Under the pieces are notes generated by a model that searched no databases, was not told where the DNA came from, and was given only the letters and a program-made list of their open reading frames with translations. Shown here one piece after another: positions 1 through 7,065 of a stretch of DNA of 23,973 bases. Positions within the stretch are counted from its first letter, which is position 1, and each line of letters starts with the position of its first letter. This stretch comes from JAXDJJ01 sp034665745 (GTDB lineage Bacteria > Actinomycetota > CADDZG01 > WHSQ01), in assembly GCA_034665745.1 (NCBI GenBank), contig JAXDJJ010000012.1, positions 1 through 23,973 on the forward strand, written 5' to 3'. A program made the position numbers and the translations under genes.

Positions 1-2
1 GT

Positions 3-1076
3 CACTACTGCGACTTCAATACCTACGAGGGCCTGGACTCCCAGCACGATGACTACGTCGACGCTCTGGTGGCAGATATCGAACGGTGGCCGGGGGCCAC
101 CCGGCCGGCTACGTCCGTCTTCTTCGGTGGGGGAACCCCGACCCTGCTGGCGCCGGCCCAACTGGGGCGCATCTTGCGAGCGGTGACCGACAAGACCGGC
201 CTCGCCCCGGAGGCCGAGATCACCGTCGAGGCGAACCCGGAAACGGTTGACGAGAGAACCTTCGAAGGCTTGCTCGGTGCCGGCTTCAACCGTGTCTCGA
301 TCGGAGTGCAATCGCTGGTTCCGAGGGTGCTCGTCGGTCTGGGCAGGACGCATTCGCCCGAGCGCGCTCTCGATGCCATCGCTGCCGCTCGGCGCGCGGG
401 TGTCACGGACGTCAATGCCGATCTCATCTACGGCTCGCCGTGGGAGGAGCCGGGGGACTGGAAGGTGTCGCTCGAGGGAGTCATCGCCGCCGGGCCCGAC
501 CACATCTCGGCGTATGCCCTGACGATCGAGGAAGGGACACCCCTGGCGACCCTCGTGGCGACGGGCCGGGTCCCCGACGTGGATCCAGACCTTCAAGCCG
601 ACCGGCATGCGGTCGCTGACGATCTCCTCGGTGCCGCCGGCTTCGAACGTTACGAGGTGTCCAACTGGGCGAAACCCGGGCGCGCATCGGCCCACAACGT
701 CCTGTACTGGTGCGGTGGCGACTACCTCGGTTTCGGCGCCGGCGCTCACGGCCACATCGACGGCGAGCGCCACTGGCACACGCGCTTGCCCCGCGACTTC
801 ATCGCCGCAGCTACCGAAGGCATGACAACCAGGGCCGGTGACGAACACGTCGAGGGAGACGCTCGTGCCGGCGAGACGTTGATGCTCGGCCTTCGTCTCC
901 GTTCCGGCATCGACATTGCAAAGTTCGAAGATCTCTACCCCGGTGCCCTCGATCGACGCGCCACGGTCGTTGCAGAGCTAGCAGCGAGCGGCTTGCTCGA
1001 ACAGATCGATGGGAAGCTGCGCATGACCACACGCGGAACGATGCTCGGAAGTGACATCGCCTCCCGGTTGCTCTAG
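3..1076 (+). CDS. hemW: HemW heme chaperone / coproporphyrinogen-III-oxidase-like radical SAM protein, 5' truncated
   Basis: The reading frame is open from base 3, giving 357 residues. The usual HemW has roughly 380-400, so about 20-30 N-terminal residues lie outside the window. The first visible residues, HYCDFNTYEG, are the end of the radical SAM CxxxCxxC cluster motif (last Cys only), and CDFNTY is typical of the HemW/HemN group. FFGGGTPTLL and GVQS follow as expected. An HNxxYW motif (HNVLYW, near base 692) followed by GFGAGAHGH is the HemW signature that separates it from true HemN oxidases. HemW is a cytoplasmic S-adenosylmethionine-dependent protein that hands heme to respiratory enzymes. 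In many Gram-positive genomes it lies just upstream of hrcA; here about 6 kb intervenes. Its TAG stop shares the palindrome CTAG with the stop of the convergent next gene. Confidence 0.93.
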   Translation, partial: HYCDFNTYEGLDSQHDDYVDALVADIERWPGATRPATSVFFGGGTPTLLAPAQLGRILRAVTDKTGLAPEAEITVEANPETVDERTFEGLLGAGFNRVSIGVQSLVPRVLVGLGRTHSPERALDAIAAARRAGVTDVNADLIYGSPWEEPGDWKVSLEGVIAAGPDHISAYALTIEEGTPLATLVATGRVPDVDPDLQADRHAVADDLLGAAGFERYEVSNWAKPGRASAHNVLYWCGGDYLGFGAGAHGHIDGERHWHTRLPRDFIAAATEGMTTRAGDEHVEGDARAGETLMLGLRLRSGIDIAKFEDLYPGALDRRATVVAELAASGLLEQIDGKLRMTTRGTMLGSDIASRLL

Positions 1077-2287
1077 GGGAACCTCACCCACTCGAAGTGC
1101 ATGCCGTCGGGGACCAACCACCGGCCTCCCCATGTGAATCCGTTGTCTTCCATGATCCGTACCAACCGATGGTCGATGTCGGGCTTCGTTCCCGGACGAT
1201 TCTGGGCCGCGTTGAAGTCGACGGCGATCCCCCACGAGTGGTGCGACAGCCTCCCGCCGGGGTTCGAGTCGATGAAGCGGGCGCTGAAGCAACCGCCGAA
1301 GTCATGTGGATCGACCGTGAATGAGAGCCCGGCATCTTCGACCTGATGCAGGGCTTGGATCAGCTGCGGGAACAAGCCCCGGTGACACGTGATCTCGCCG
1401 AGGATCGGGACCTCCATCGCGGTGATGTGCTTGTTCTTCCACGACTCCTGGATCGTTATCGAACCGTTCGAGTTGGGGGCCGCCGCGAACTCGCCGAATG
1501 CACCCTTGACGAATAGCTGTGGAAGCACGGCGTCTCCGTATCTGAGGAACGGCGTTTCACCCTGCGCTCGGATACGCAACACCTGACCCGGCGCGAGCAA
1601 CGATCGGATCAACGTCCCAACCCCGCGTTGTGCTTTCTGCGATCTAACGCGCATCAACACGAAGCGGTCGGTGCGCTCCCATGTCTCGGGCACTTCGCCT
1701 GCGAGCAATGCCTCGTATCCCTGAGTGCCGGCATCACTGATGACGTCTTTGACCGTCACGCGGCCGCTCCGAAGCTTCAACCGAAGACCGCTACCGGCTT
1801 GCCTCAGTTCCGACTCGGTTTGGGCGAGCACGGCTCCGCCGGCTTCCAGACCAAGGATCGCTTCGCGCTCGGACGGCGCGACGTAATCGGCATATTCGTT
1901 CGGATCGACGATCGCGACCTCGAACGGGATCGCCAGGCCCTTGGGGGGATCGTCGAGATCGGCTCCGTCGCTCGTGGTCGAGGACTCGATCCAGTCGAGG
2001 CCGGCGCGGATCGTGGTTGCACTGACGACCTCGGGCATTGCCTCGAGCGCTTCTTCGGTGCCAACGGGAAGACCGCCGGGAGCCCACGCCAGCAAGATCG
2101 TCCGTTTGGGGGCATCGATCTTTGGCTCTTTGACCTCGAACGTCACCGATGGTTCGGGACTGGGGGTAGCGGTCGGTGAGCGGCCAAGGTCTCGGGTGAC
2201 GCCCTCTGCCGCCAACACGACCACCGCGCCGATAACGACCCCGATGACACCGGCCGCGACGTTGGCCGAGACCCTGCGGAACCTCAT
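1073..2287 (-). CDS. Membrane-anchored M15-family (VanY/CwlK-type) peptidoglycan peptidase with extra N-terminal domain
   Basis: The product has 404 residues. An N-terminal hydrophobic stretch (about residues 10-27) should act as a membrane anchor or signal, with the rest outside. The C-terminal ~110 residues carry the zinc peptidase motif SxHxxGxAxD (SHHSWGIAVD, 348-357) and DGMHFEW near the end, so the predicted zinc ligands are H350, D357 and H397. This matches the M15 DD-carboxypeptidase / L-Ala-D-Glu endopeptidase superfamily (M15_4 type), which cuts peptidoglycan stem peptides. Residues ~50-270 are not part of a normal M15 enzyme; their pattern (LPVGTEEALEAMPEVVSATT ... GGAVLAQ ...) weakly resembles the MacB/FtsX periplasmic core domain. 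The ATG overlaps the anti-sigma stop by 4 bases (ATGA), so translation is probably coupled. The family call is strong; exact bond specificity cannot be read from the sequence. Confidence 0.85.
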   Translation of the reverse strand: MRFRRVSANVAAGVIGVVIGAVVVLAAEGVTRDLGRSPTATPSPEPSVTFEVKEPKIDAPKRTILLAWAPGGLPVGTEEALEAMPEVVSATTIRAGLDWIESSTTSDGADLDDPPKGLAIPFEVAIVDPNEYADYVAPSEREAILGLEAGGAVLAQTESELRQAGSGLRLKLRSGRVTVKDVISDAGTQGYEALLAGEVPETWERTDRFVLMRVRSQKAQRGVGTLIRSLLAPGQVLRIRAQGETPFLRYGDAVLPQLFVKGAFGEFAAAPNSNGSITIQESWKNKHITAMEVPILGEITCHRGLFPQLIQALHQVEDAGLSFTVDPHDFGGCFSARFIDSNPGGRLSHHSWGIAVDFNAAQNRPGTKPDIDHRLVRIMEDNGFTWGGRWLVPDGMHFEWVRFP

Positions 2288-4149
2288 CGCATCGACTCCG
2301 CGATGCGCACAGCCGTATAGAGATCCGCCGACGGCACCGAGATCGCTCGATAGACGTCACCGTCGATCCACTCGAGCTCGCCGCGGTCAGCGGACCAGCG
2401 CCCAACGAGGTTGCCGATCGTCACCTCGACGAATTCTTCGGACGATGGCGGGAGGAAGTCGATCGGCGAGGACTGCACCAATCGGAGACCGAGACCGTCG
2501 AACTCGGCTTCATCCCGGCGGAAATAGACGGTCAGGGATCTCGTGCCGTCGCTGGCTCGCGCCAGGGTTGCGGTGGCGGCACGATAGCCATCGGGCATGT
2601 ACGTGGGCCGCTGCGCGAATGGGAAGGGAGCGAAGGCCAGGGCCGGGGTGCTCCGACGAACGATGAGCCCCGAACCGTTCTCGATGGTTCTCGGTGCCCG
2701 CCCACCTTCGAAGTCGAACGTGCTCGCGATGTCCAAGAGGGTGGCGCGTGGAAGGTTCGTCTGGAAGCGGACCGCATAACCATGGTTCGCAAGCTCGAGG
2801 CGACGGCCCGCAGAGATCGATGCAGGCACGTAGTAGCCGATCCCGCCCCGGCCGAGATCGACGGCCTCACCGGCTTGCAGGGCGGTCGACGACAGAGTCC
2901 CAGAACCCTCGACGACCTTCAGGTAGCTCATCCCATCGACATAGGTCCGCACCTCATCACCTTCGGCGGTGGTGCCGCTCAGATAGGGCTGGAGACCACC
3001 GATCGTGTCTGACTCGGTGGCTCGATCAGGCGTGAAGCCACCGTCGCGTTTCAGACCACTGACCGGGACCCGGAACGTTCCGGACGCGAAGCTCGATGGC
3101 TCCTCGAACGCCGTGGCCCGTACGTCGAGCAAGGTCTCGCCGGGCCGGTCGTTCAAACCACGGCGGGTGGCCCACAGAGAGCGATCGGGAGAGGTCCCGG
3201 CGCGCACCGTGAAGCGAAGCGGGAACCAAGTCTCCGAATCCACCCACAACTGAACCCGGTCGAGCGGATGGAACTCCCGCCATGCCCCCCCGGCCTGGAG
3301 AGCACCGACAAGCGGTACCGCCTGCCGGTAATCGAGGGCCAAGCGATAGGCAGCACGTCCGGCGACCTCGGTGCGTCCGAGGACATCGAAGCCATCGTCG
3401 GCGGCAAGGGTCTCGAGCGGAACCACGATGTCGGTTGGTAGTCCTGTCGACCCATCGAATGGTTGCCGGTGGACGACGACGCGGTGCTCGATGACTCCTG
3501 CCCATGTTGTGGGGGCCGCGCAGTCTGGCAATGCCGCAGCGGGACATGACGACGGTTCCTCGATCCACCATCTCTTGGACGTGGCCAACAAGGTGACGTC
3601 GTTGCGCGGCCACTGCTCTGATGGATACGCGGTTTCGTCTGTAACGACGAGTCGGATCATCTCTGGCGCGGCGAAGTCCACCTCTGCTGTCATGTTCCGC
3701 ACCGGAACCTCTTCGTGCCAGCCGCGTTCTTTGATCGAGAACGTCGCGTGATACCTGTCGAGGTTGCGGGCTGCGGCTCGTACCTGTTCGGTGATCTCGC
3801 TCGCCGCCGCAACCTCCGCCGGGTTCTGGTCGAAGGGAAGTGACGCCCCCAGCACGATGAGCGCGGCTGCGGCAGCTGCCACGGCACCCACCCTGAAACG
3901 TTCACCCCACGAGCCGATGGATGGAACCTCGTGGATCCTGGCCATGATCGCCGGCGCGAGGTCGGGGATGTCCTCGACGGGATGGACGCGGATCAGCCGG
4001 CGGGTGGCTCGTAGCGCGGCTTCCTCCTGCCGGCACTCGCTACAGGTAGCAAGGTGACCTTCGACAGCGGCGCTCTGATCGCGATCGAGCTCGCCGTCGA
4101 TGTATGCGGAAAGGTCAGGCTCGAACCTCGCGCACGACTCAGATCTCAT
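2284..4149 (-). CDS. Transmembrane ZAS-type anti-sigma factor with large RseB/LolA-like and DUF4367-like extracytoplasmic part
   Basis: The product has 621 residues from the chosen ATG, whereas simple anti-sigma factors have 80-250. Residues 1-45 form a zinc anti-sigma domain with C6 and HxxxCxxC (H32, C36, C39). One hydrophobic helix (about 86-104) crosses the membrane. The remaining ~510 residues are outside. Residues ~115-340 read like the RseB/LolA/LppX half-barrel fold (LDRYHATFSIKERGW, MIRLVVTDE, WVDSETWFPLRFTV), and the last ~105 residues resemble DUF4367 (MPDGYR ... VEVTIGNLVGRWS ... YTAVRIAESM). The inferred role is to hold the adjacent sigma factor at the membrane until an external signal releases it. 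A TTG 24 bases upstream (4173) also opens the frame, but GAGAAGGAAG at 4159-4168, nine bases before the ATG, favours 4149. The gene overlaps the sigma gene by 11 bases. Confidence 0.85.
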   Translation of the reverse strand: MRSESCARFEPDLSAYIDGELDRDQSAAVEGHLATCSECRQEEAALRATRRLIRVHPVEDIPDLAPAIMARIHEVPSIGSWGERFRVGAVAAAAAALIVLGASLPFDQNPAEVAAASEITEQVRAAARNLDRYHATFSIKERGWHEEVPVRNMTAEVDFAAPEMIRLVVTDETAYPSEQWPRNDVTLLATSKRWWIEEPSSCPAAALPDCAAPTTWAGVIEHRVVVHRQPFDGSTGLPTDIVVPLETLAADDGFDVLGRTEVAGRAAYRLALDYRQAVPLVGALQAGGAWREFHPLDRVQLWVDSETWFPLRFTVRAGTSPDRSLWATRRGLNDRPGETLLDVRATAFEEPSSFASGTFRVPVSGLKRDGGFTPDRATESDTIGGLQPYLSGTTAEGDEVRTYVDGMSYLKVVEGSGTLSSTALQAGEAVDLGRGGIGYYVPASISAGRRLELANHGYAVRFQTNLPRATLLDIASTFDFEGGRAPRTIENGSGLIVRRSTPALAFAPFPFAQRPTYMPDGYRAATATLARASDGTRSLTVYFRRDEAEFDGLGLRLVQSSPIDFLPPSSEEFVEVTIGNLVGRWSADRGELEWIDGDVYRAISVPSADLYTAVRIAESMR

Positions 4150-4690
4150 CGCGGCCTGCTTCCTTCTCGCCAAGCATGTCGGCCAACTGCAGACGCGCGC
4201 GATGAACGCGGCTCTTCACCGTGCCCTCAGGCACATCGAGGATCCTCGCGGCGTCGCGGTAGGACTCTCCGAGCATGTCGATCAACACGATCGACTCACG
4301 TAGCTCGAGTTGTAACGACGCGACGGCTTCTCTAACCTCAACGCCACTCGACTGCTCGGTGTGCTCGACCTCGCGCTGCATGTGAGCGCGATCGGCAAGG
4401 GCCTGTCTTCGCTTCGACCTGCGTAGCTCGTCGAGGGCGCAGTTCCGAGCGATCGCGAACGTCCAGGTAGAGAACTTCGAATCTCCTCGGTAGCGGGGGA
4501 GGAACCGGAAGATACGAACGAACGCATCCTGGGTGACATCGTCGGCCATCGCCGGGTTCCCGGTGATGTGCAGGCACAGCCGCCACACGTCGGCCTGATA
4601 GCTCCGCACGAGAACCTCGAATGCACGCGTGTCACCCCTCCTCGCGGAGCTGAGGATCTGAGGATCGGGCTCGTCCACATCGCCCCCCAC
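4139..4690 (-). CDS. ECF-family RNA polymerase sigma factor
   Basis: The product has 183 residues. Region 2 spans about 25-92 (AFEVLVRSYQADVWRLCLHI, then DDVTQDAFVRIFRFLPRYRG and the WTFAIARNCALDELRR -10-recognition helix). Region 4 spans about 125-175, with the helix-turn-helix SYRDAARILDVPEGTVKSRV. There is no region 3, as expected for the extracytoplasmic-function family. It should direct core RNA polymerase to promoters with an AAC-type -35 and a CGT-type -10; such a site lies in front of this gene, suggesting autoregulation. It heads an operon with its anti-sigma factor and an M15 peptidase, which points to a cell-envelope signal. The GTG start is the first in frame after a TGA nine bases upstream and has no clear ribosome site. 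A better-placed ATG at 4713 is in another frame, which a G6 tract at 4683-4688 may explain. Confidence 0.93.
   Translation of the reverse strand: MGGDVDEPDPQILSSARRGDTRAFEVLVRSYQADVWRLCLHITGNPAMADDVTQDAFVRIFRFLPRYRGDSKFSTWTFAIARNCALDELRRSKRRQALADRAHMQREVEHTEQSSGVEVREAVASLQLELRESIVLIDMLGESYRDAARILDVPEGTVKSRVHRARLQLADMLGEKEAGRDEI
4159..4168 (-). promoter_or_regulatory. Ribosome binding site deciding the anti-sigma start
   Basis: On the minus strand this reads GAGAAGGAAG, nine bases ahead of the ATG at 4149. It lies inside the 3' end of the sigma gene, so ribosomes finishing sigma could re-initiate here. It argues against the TTG at 4173 as the start. Confidence 0.6.
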
Positions 4691-4734
4691 GGGCGGTCAG
4701 TTGATTCTGTCATCGTGCCACCTCACGCCGATAT

Positions 4735-4759
4735 GACGCCCCGGCCCCCCAGAAAGTTC
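4735..4759 (-). promoter_or_regulatory. Candidate ECF-type promoter for the sigma/anti-sigma/peptidase operon
   Basis: The minus strand reads CGAACTTT, then CGTCATA, with exactly 17 bases between GAAC (4759-4756) and CGTC (4738-4735). GAAC and CGTC with a 16-17 base spacer is the standard layout of ECF promoters. The -10 ends about 45 bases before the sigma start. The match was found by eye and is not statistically tested. Confidence 0.5.
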
Positions 4760-4763
4760 GGGC

Positions 4764-4788
4764 GAACCAACCTTCTCTAGGCGCAGTC
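4764..4788 (+). promoter_or_regulatory. Candidate ECF-type promoter for the divergent propeller gene (weaker -10)
   Basis: CGAACC (GAAC at 4764-4767) is followed after 17 bases by AGTC (4785-4788), a near match to CGTC. The -35 elements of the two divergent candidates form an inverted repeat, GTTCG-GG-CGAAC, at 4756-4767. The geometry suits co-control of both transcription units by the same sigma factor, but the -10 here is imperfect. Confidence 0.35.
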
Positions 4789-4819
4789 GAAAGAGATACG
4801 TAGCCGACAAGGAGGGGTC

Positions 4820-6718
4820 GTGGCGGTTCAACAGTGGGAGCTCCAGGACGATCGCACGGCTCCATCACTCAAGCTCGAGCTGGTTCCTGCCCCTCCGAGA
4901 GGGGGCCGGGTCATCCCGGCGCTCCTTTTCGTAGCTCTGATAGTCGGAGGGATCGGGTATCCGGTCATCAAGGCGGCAACCGCCGATGTCCCGGCCATCC
5001 CTCACGAGGTCCCACGCGCCCTTCCCGTGTCGCAGCTCGCAAGCATCGATCCGATCTCGGAGATGCCGAGAGACAAGTGGCCGACGAGCTCTGCTCCCGC
5101 CGGCGGCATCTTGTTCGTTCGGTGCACGAACCTGTGGGTGGCGCAACCGGACGGATCGCACGCACGCAAGCTGCTGTCGTTCTCCGGCATCTCCTCGCCG
5201 GCGTTCTCGCCCGACGCCAAGACGATCGCGTTCATCGGGCCGACGGAGGAAGGTCAAGGGCTCTACATGGTCGCGGCCGACGGCTCGGGCCTCGTCGAGG
5301 TCGGCACCTTGGTGGCACAAGGTTCCCCGGTCCTCGCTCGCATCACGAACCTGACCTGGTCCGAAAGTGGGAACGAGCTTGCGTTCGCGCTTGTCGACCC
5401 AGCTTTCAGCCCATGGGCGGGAGGATCGACGATCTGGACGTGGGCTCCATCGACCGGATGGTTCGACCGCATCGCAAGTGGGTGGCCGAGCCCTGCCTTC
5501 GTCGATGGGCATCTTGCATATTCGAGCCGGGTGTCGACACCCAACGGACCGAGGGTGTCGTTCCGTAGCCTGGACACCCGCGCCGGCTACCTCGCTAGAG
5601 GTCTATCGTCGCGCGCGCTAGACGATCTCACCTTTGGGGTATCACCCACGACCTTCTCGGATTCCCGGGCAACTAGGCACGGCGCGGTCGTGCTTCGACG
5701 GGACGAACATGACGATCTCGTGCTCGTAACGAAAGACTCTGCATGGGTCAGGAACGTGCATGCGACCTACAGCGCCCCATCGCCTTATTCGTTCTTCGCT
5801 CTGGGGCATGTGTCCGTCGCCCAGGACTCGAGCCGAGCTGTGGTCGACCTCCGCGACCCTCATGGGGACCGAGCCCTCGGTCTTCTGGATCTTCGTTCCG
5901 GCGACTGGACGGTGCTCGAGTACGCATGGAGCGGTGTAGCGACTCCCGCTCCAACCTCGTCAGGACCCCTAGGGGCACAACGCGCGGAGCGTTTCGCCGG
6001 AGACGTTTTCTCCTCCTGGCAGCGTGACGGTTCCTTCACTGCTGCCGCGCTGCTTATCGGTGACCGCGATCGAGATCGGTTCCCGATGCGCAGGGGGAGC
6101 TTCGCGGTGGGGGCCGCGACGCGCACCACGGGCGGTTGGAACGTTCCCGTGACGACGTATGGCCGGGGGGAGGATCGCCGCTACTCCTATCGAACAGCCA
6201 CGATGTTCTTCGGGACGACCACGGACGACCGTGTCCACGCGAAGTTGCGCAGCATCGAGCCCACGCATCCGCTTGAAACGATCGAAGATGCGAAGGCCTT
6301 CATCGCGACCGTGACGCGCGACATCGGCTTCGCGTGGCCCAGCTATCTCCCGCCCGGAACCGAGCTCAATCAGAGGTGGCCGGTCGATGCCTACTCCTAT
6401 GACGACTCGTCGACCGCATCGGTCCACTTGACCCTGCCCGAGGCGCCGAATGGTTACGCGGGCTCGCTCAACATCTCGTACGGCGACGTCGAGTTCATGC
6501 TTGGCTGCGGTGACGGTGGGTCCATGGACCCGGACGCGGTCGAGCTCGCAGGAAGGCCCGGACTATTCGATCAGCTCGGCGACGGGGGCAGCAACTCGCG
6601 GCAGGTCCTGTGGCCCGCGACGTTGGAGCAGCAGCACTCGGCTACATATTCGGTCTCGGGAGAACTCCGGCGAGCGGAGCTCATGAGGATCGCCGCGTCC
6701 ATGGCGTCGCAGACCTGA
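4820..6718 (+). CDS. Membrane-anchored TolB/PD40-type beta-propeller-like surface protein with DUF4367-like C-terminus
   Basis: The product has 632 residues, starting at a GTG behind a strong ribosome site (AAGGAGG, 4809-4815). A short cytoplasmic tail of ~30 residues precedes one membrane helix (about 31-51), so ~580 residues lie outside. Residues ~95-460 contain TolB/WD40-like propeller blades: SPAFSPDAKTIAFIG then LYMVAADGSG, and TWSESGNELAFALV then IWTW. The last ~160 residues (EDAKAFIATVTRDIGFAWPS ... ELMRIAASM) resemble DUF4367 and echo the end of the anti-sigma factor encoded across the divergent promoter. No catalytic residues are recognised. By position and architecture it is probably a ligand-sensing or binding partner, or a target, of the ECF system. 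The call is firm for anchor plus blades, moderate for the C-terminal domain and speculative for function. Confidence 0.72.
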   Translation: MAVQQWELQDDRTAPSLKLELVPAPPRGGRVIPALLFVALIVGGIGYPVIKAATADVPAIPHEVPRALPVSQLASIDPISEMPRDKWPTSSAPAGGILFVRCTNLWVAQPDGSHARKLLSFSGISSPAFSPDAKTIAFIGPTEEGQGLYMVAADGSGLVEVGTLVAQGSPVLARITNLTWSESGNELAFALVDPAFSPWAGGSTIWTWAPSTGWFDRIASGWPSPAFVDGHLAYSSRVSTPNGPRVSFRSLDTRAGYLARGLSSRALDDLTFGVSPTTFSDSRATRHGAVVLRRDEHDDLVLVTKDSAWVRNVHATYSAPSPYSFFALGHVSVAQDSSRAVVDLRDPHGDRALGLLDLRSGDWTVLEYAWSGVATPAPTSSGPLGAQRAERFAGDVFSSWQRDGSFTAAALLIGDRDRDRFPMRRGSFAVGAATRTTGGWNVPVTTYGRGEDRRYSYRTATMFFGTTTDDRVHAKLRSIEPTHPLETIEDAKAFIATVTRDIGFAWPSYLPPGTELNQRWPVDAYSYDDSSTASVHLTLPEAPNGYAGSLNISYGDVEFMLGCGDGGSMDPDAVELAGRPGLFDQLGDGGSNSRQVLWPATLEQQHSATYSVSGELRRAELMRIAASMASQT

Positions 6719-6725
6719 GCGGCGT

Positions 6726-6744
6726 GCCATCCTTTCGGGATGGC
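6726..6744 (+). promoter_or_regulatory. Hairpin covering the start codon of the zinc-ribbon gene
   Basis: GCCATCC and GGATGGC form a perfect 7-bp stem around the loop TTTCG. It begins eight bases after the propeller stop, and its 3' arm contains the ATG at 6740. There is no T tract after it. It could be a U-less terminator of the propeller gene or a structure limiting translation of the next gene. Confidence 0.45.
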
Positions 6745-7036
6745 TTACCTCGGCAACCTGACGTGCGGTGACTGTGGCCTGACGTTCACCGCGCGGTGGG
6801 GTTCGTTCGAAGGCGCCGATGAGTACCGGTGCGGTCACGACCACGTCGTTCACGTCCATCCGGAAACCGGCACGATCCTCGCGTTGGATGGCGATGTCAT
6901 CGACGCTCCCACGTTGCTCGAGCTGAGGGGCCATTGCCCCCTGTGCCACACCGAGCTCGTCACGGGTGCTCTACCTCGGTGCCCCGTGTGCGGGAGCCGG
7001 GATCACGAGGTCTCGATCGCCGGGTCTCTCGGTTAG
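6740..7036 (+). CDS. Small multi-zinc-ribbon protein of unknown function
   Basis: The product has 98 residues and three cysteine clusters: C9/C12 (LTCGDCG), C31 with nearby histidines (CGHDHVVHVH, 31-40), and two closing knuckles CPLC (66-69) and CPVC (81-84). This suggests one or two structural zinc sites of the zinc-ribbon type, as in small nucleic-acid or protein-binding adaptors. I do not recognise a named family. It has no signal peptide or membrane segment. The ATG lies inside a hairpin and has no clear ribosome site; the frame upstream is closed by the propeller stop seven codons earlier, so no longer form exists. Its TAG stop lies within the left arm of the CIRCE operator, so it may share the propeller transcript but runs straight into heat-shock control. 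Codon use looks like its neighbours. Confidence 0.7.
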   Translation: MAYLGNLTCGDCGLTFTARWGSFEGADEYRCGHDHVVHVHPETGTILALDGDVIDAPTLLELRGHCPLCHTELVTGALPRCPVCGSRDHEVSIAGSLG

Positions 7037-7059
7037 CACTCCCTGTTCGAGAGTGCTAA
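7033..7059 (+). promoter_or_regulatory. CIRCE operator (HrcA binding site)
   Basis: TTAGCACTC, nine bases, then GAGTGCTAA is an exact match to the CIRCE consensus. It lies 21 bases before hrcA, as expected for autoregulation of hrcA-dnaJ by the HrcA repressor. Its left arm contains the TAG stop of the preceding zinc-ribbon gene. Confidence 0.97.
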
Positions 7060-7065
7060 CCGGGG

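Noticed and set aside
1628..2179. 183-codon plus-strand frame inside the M15 peptidase gene
   Set aside because: It lies wholly within a gene with clear zinc peptidase motifs. Its composition is that of a shadow frame and no domain is recognised.
4282..4713. 143-codon frame starting at ATG 4713 with a good ribosome site
   Set aside because: Beyond the first ~10 codons it shadows the sigma gene and has no domain. It is kept only as evidence for a possible one-base indel at the sigma start.
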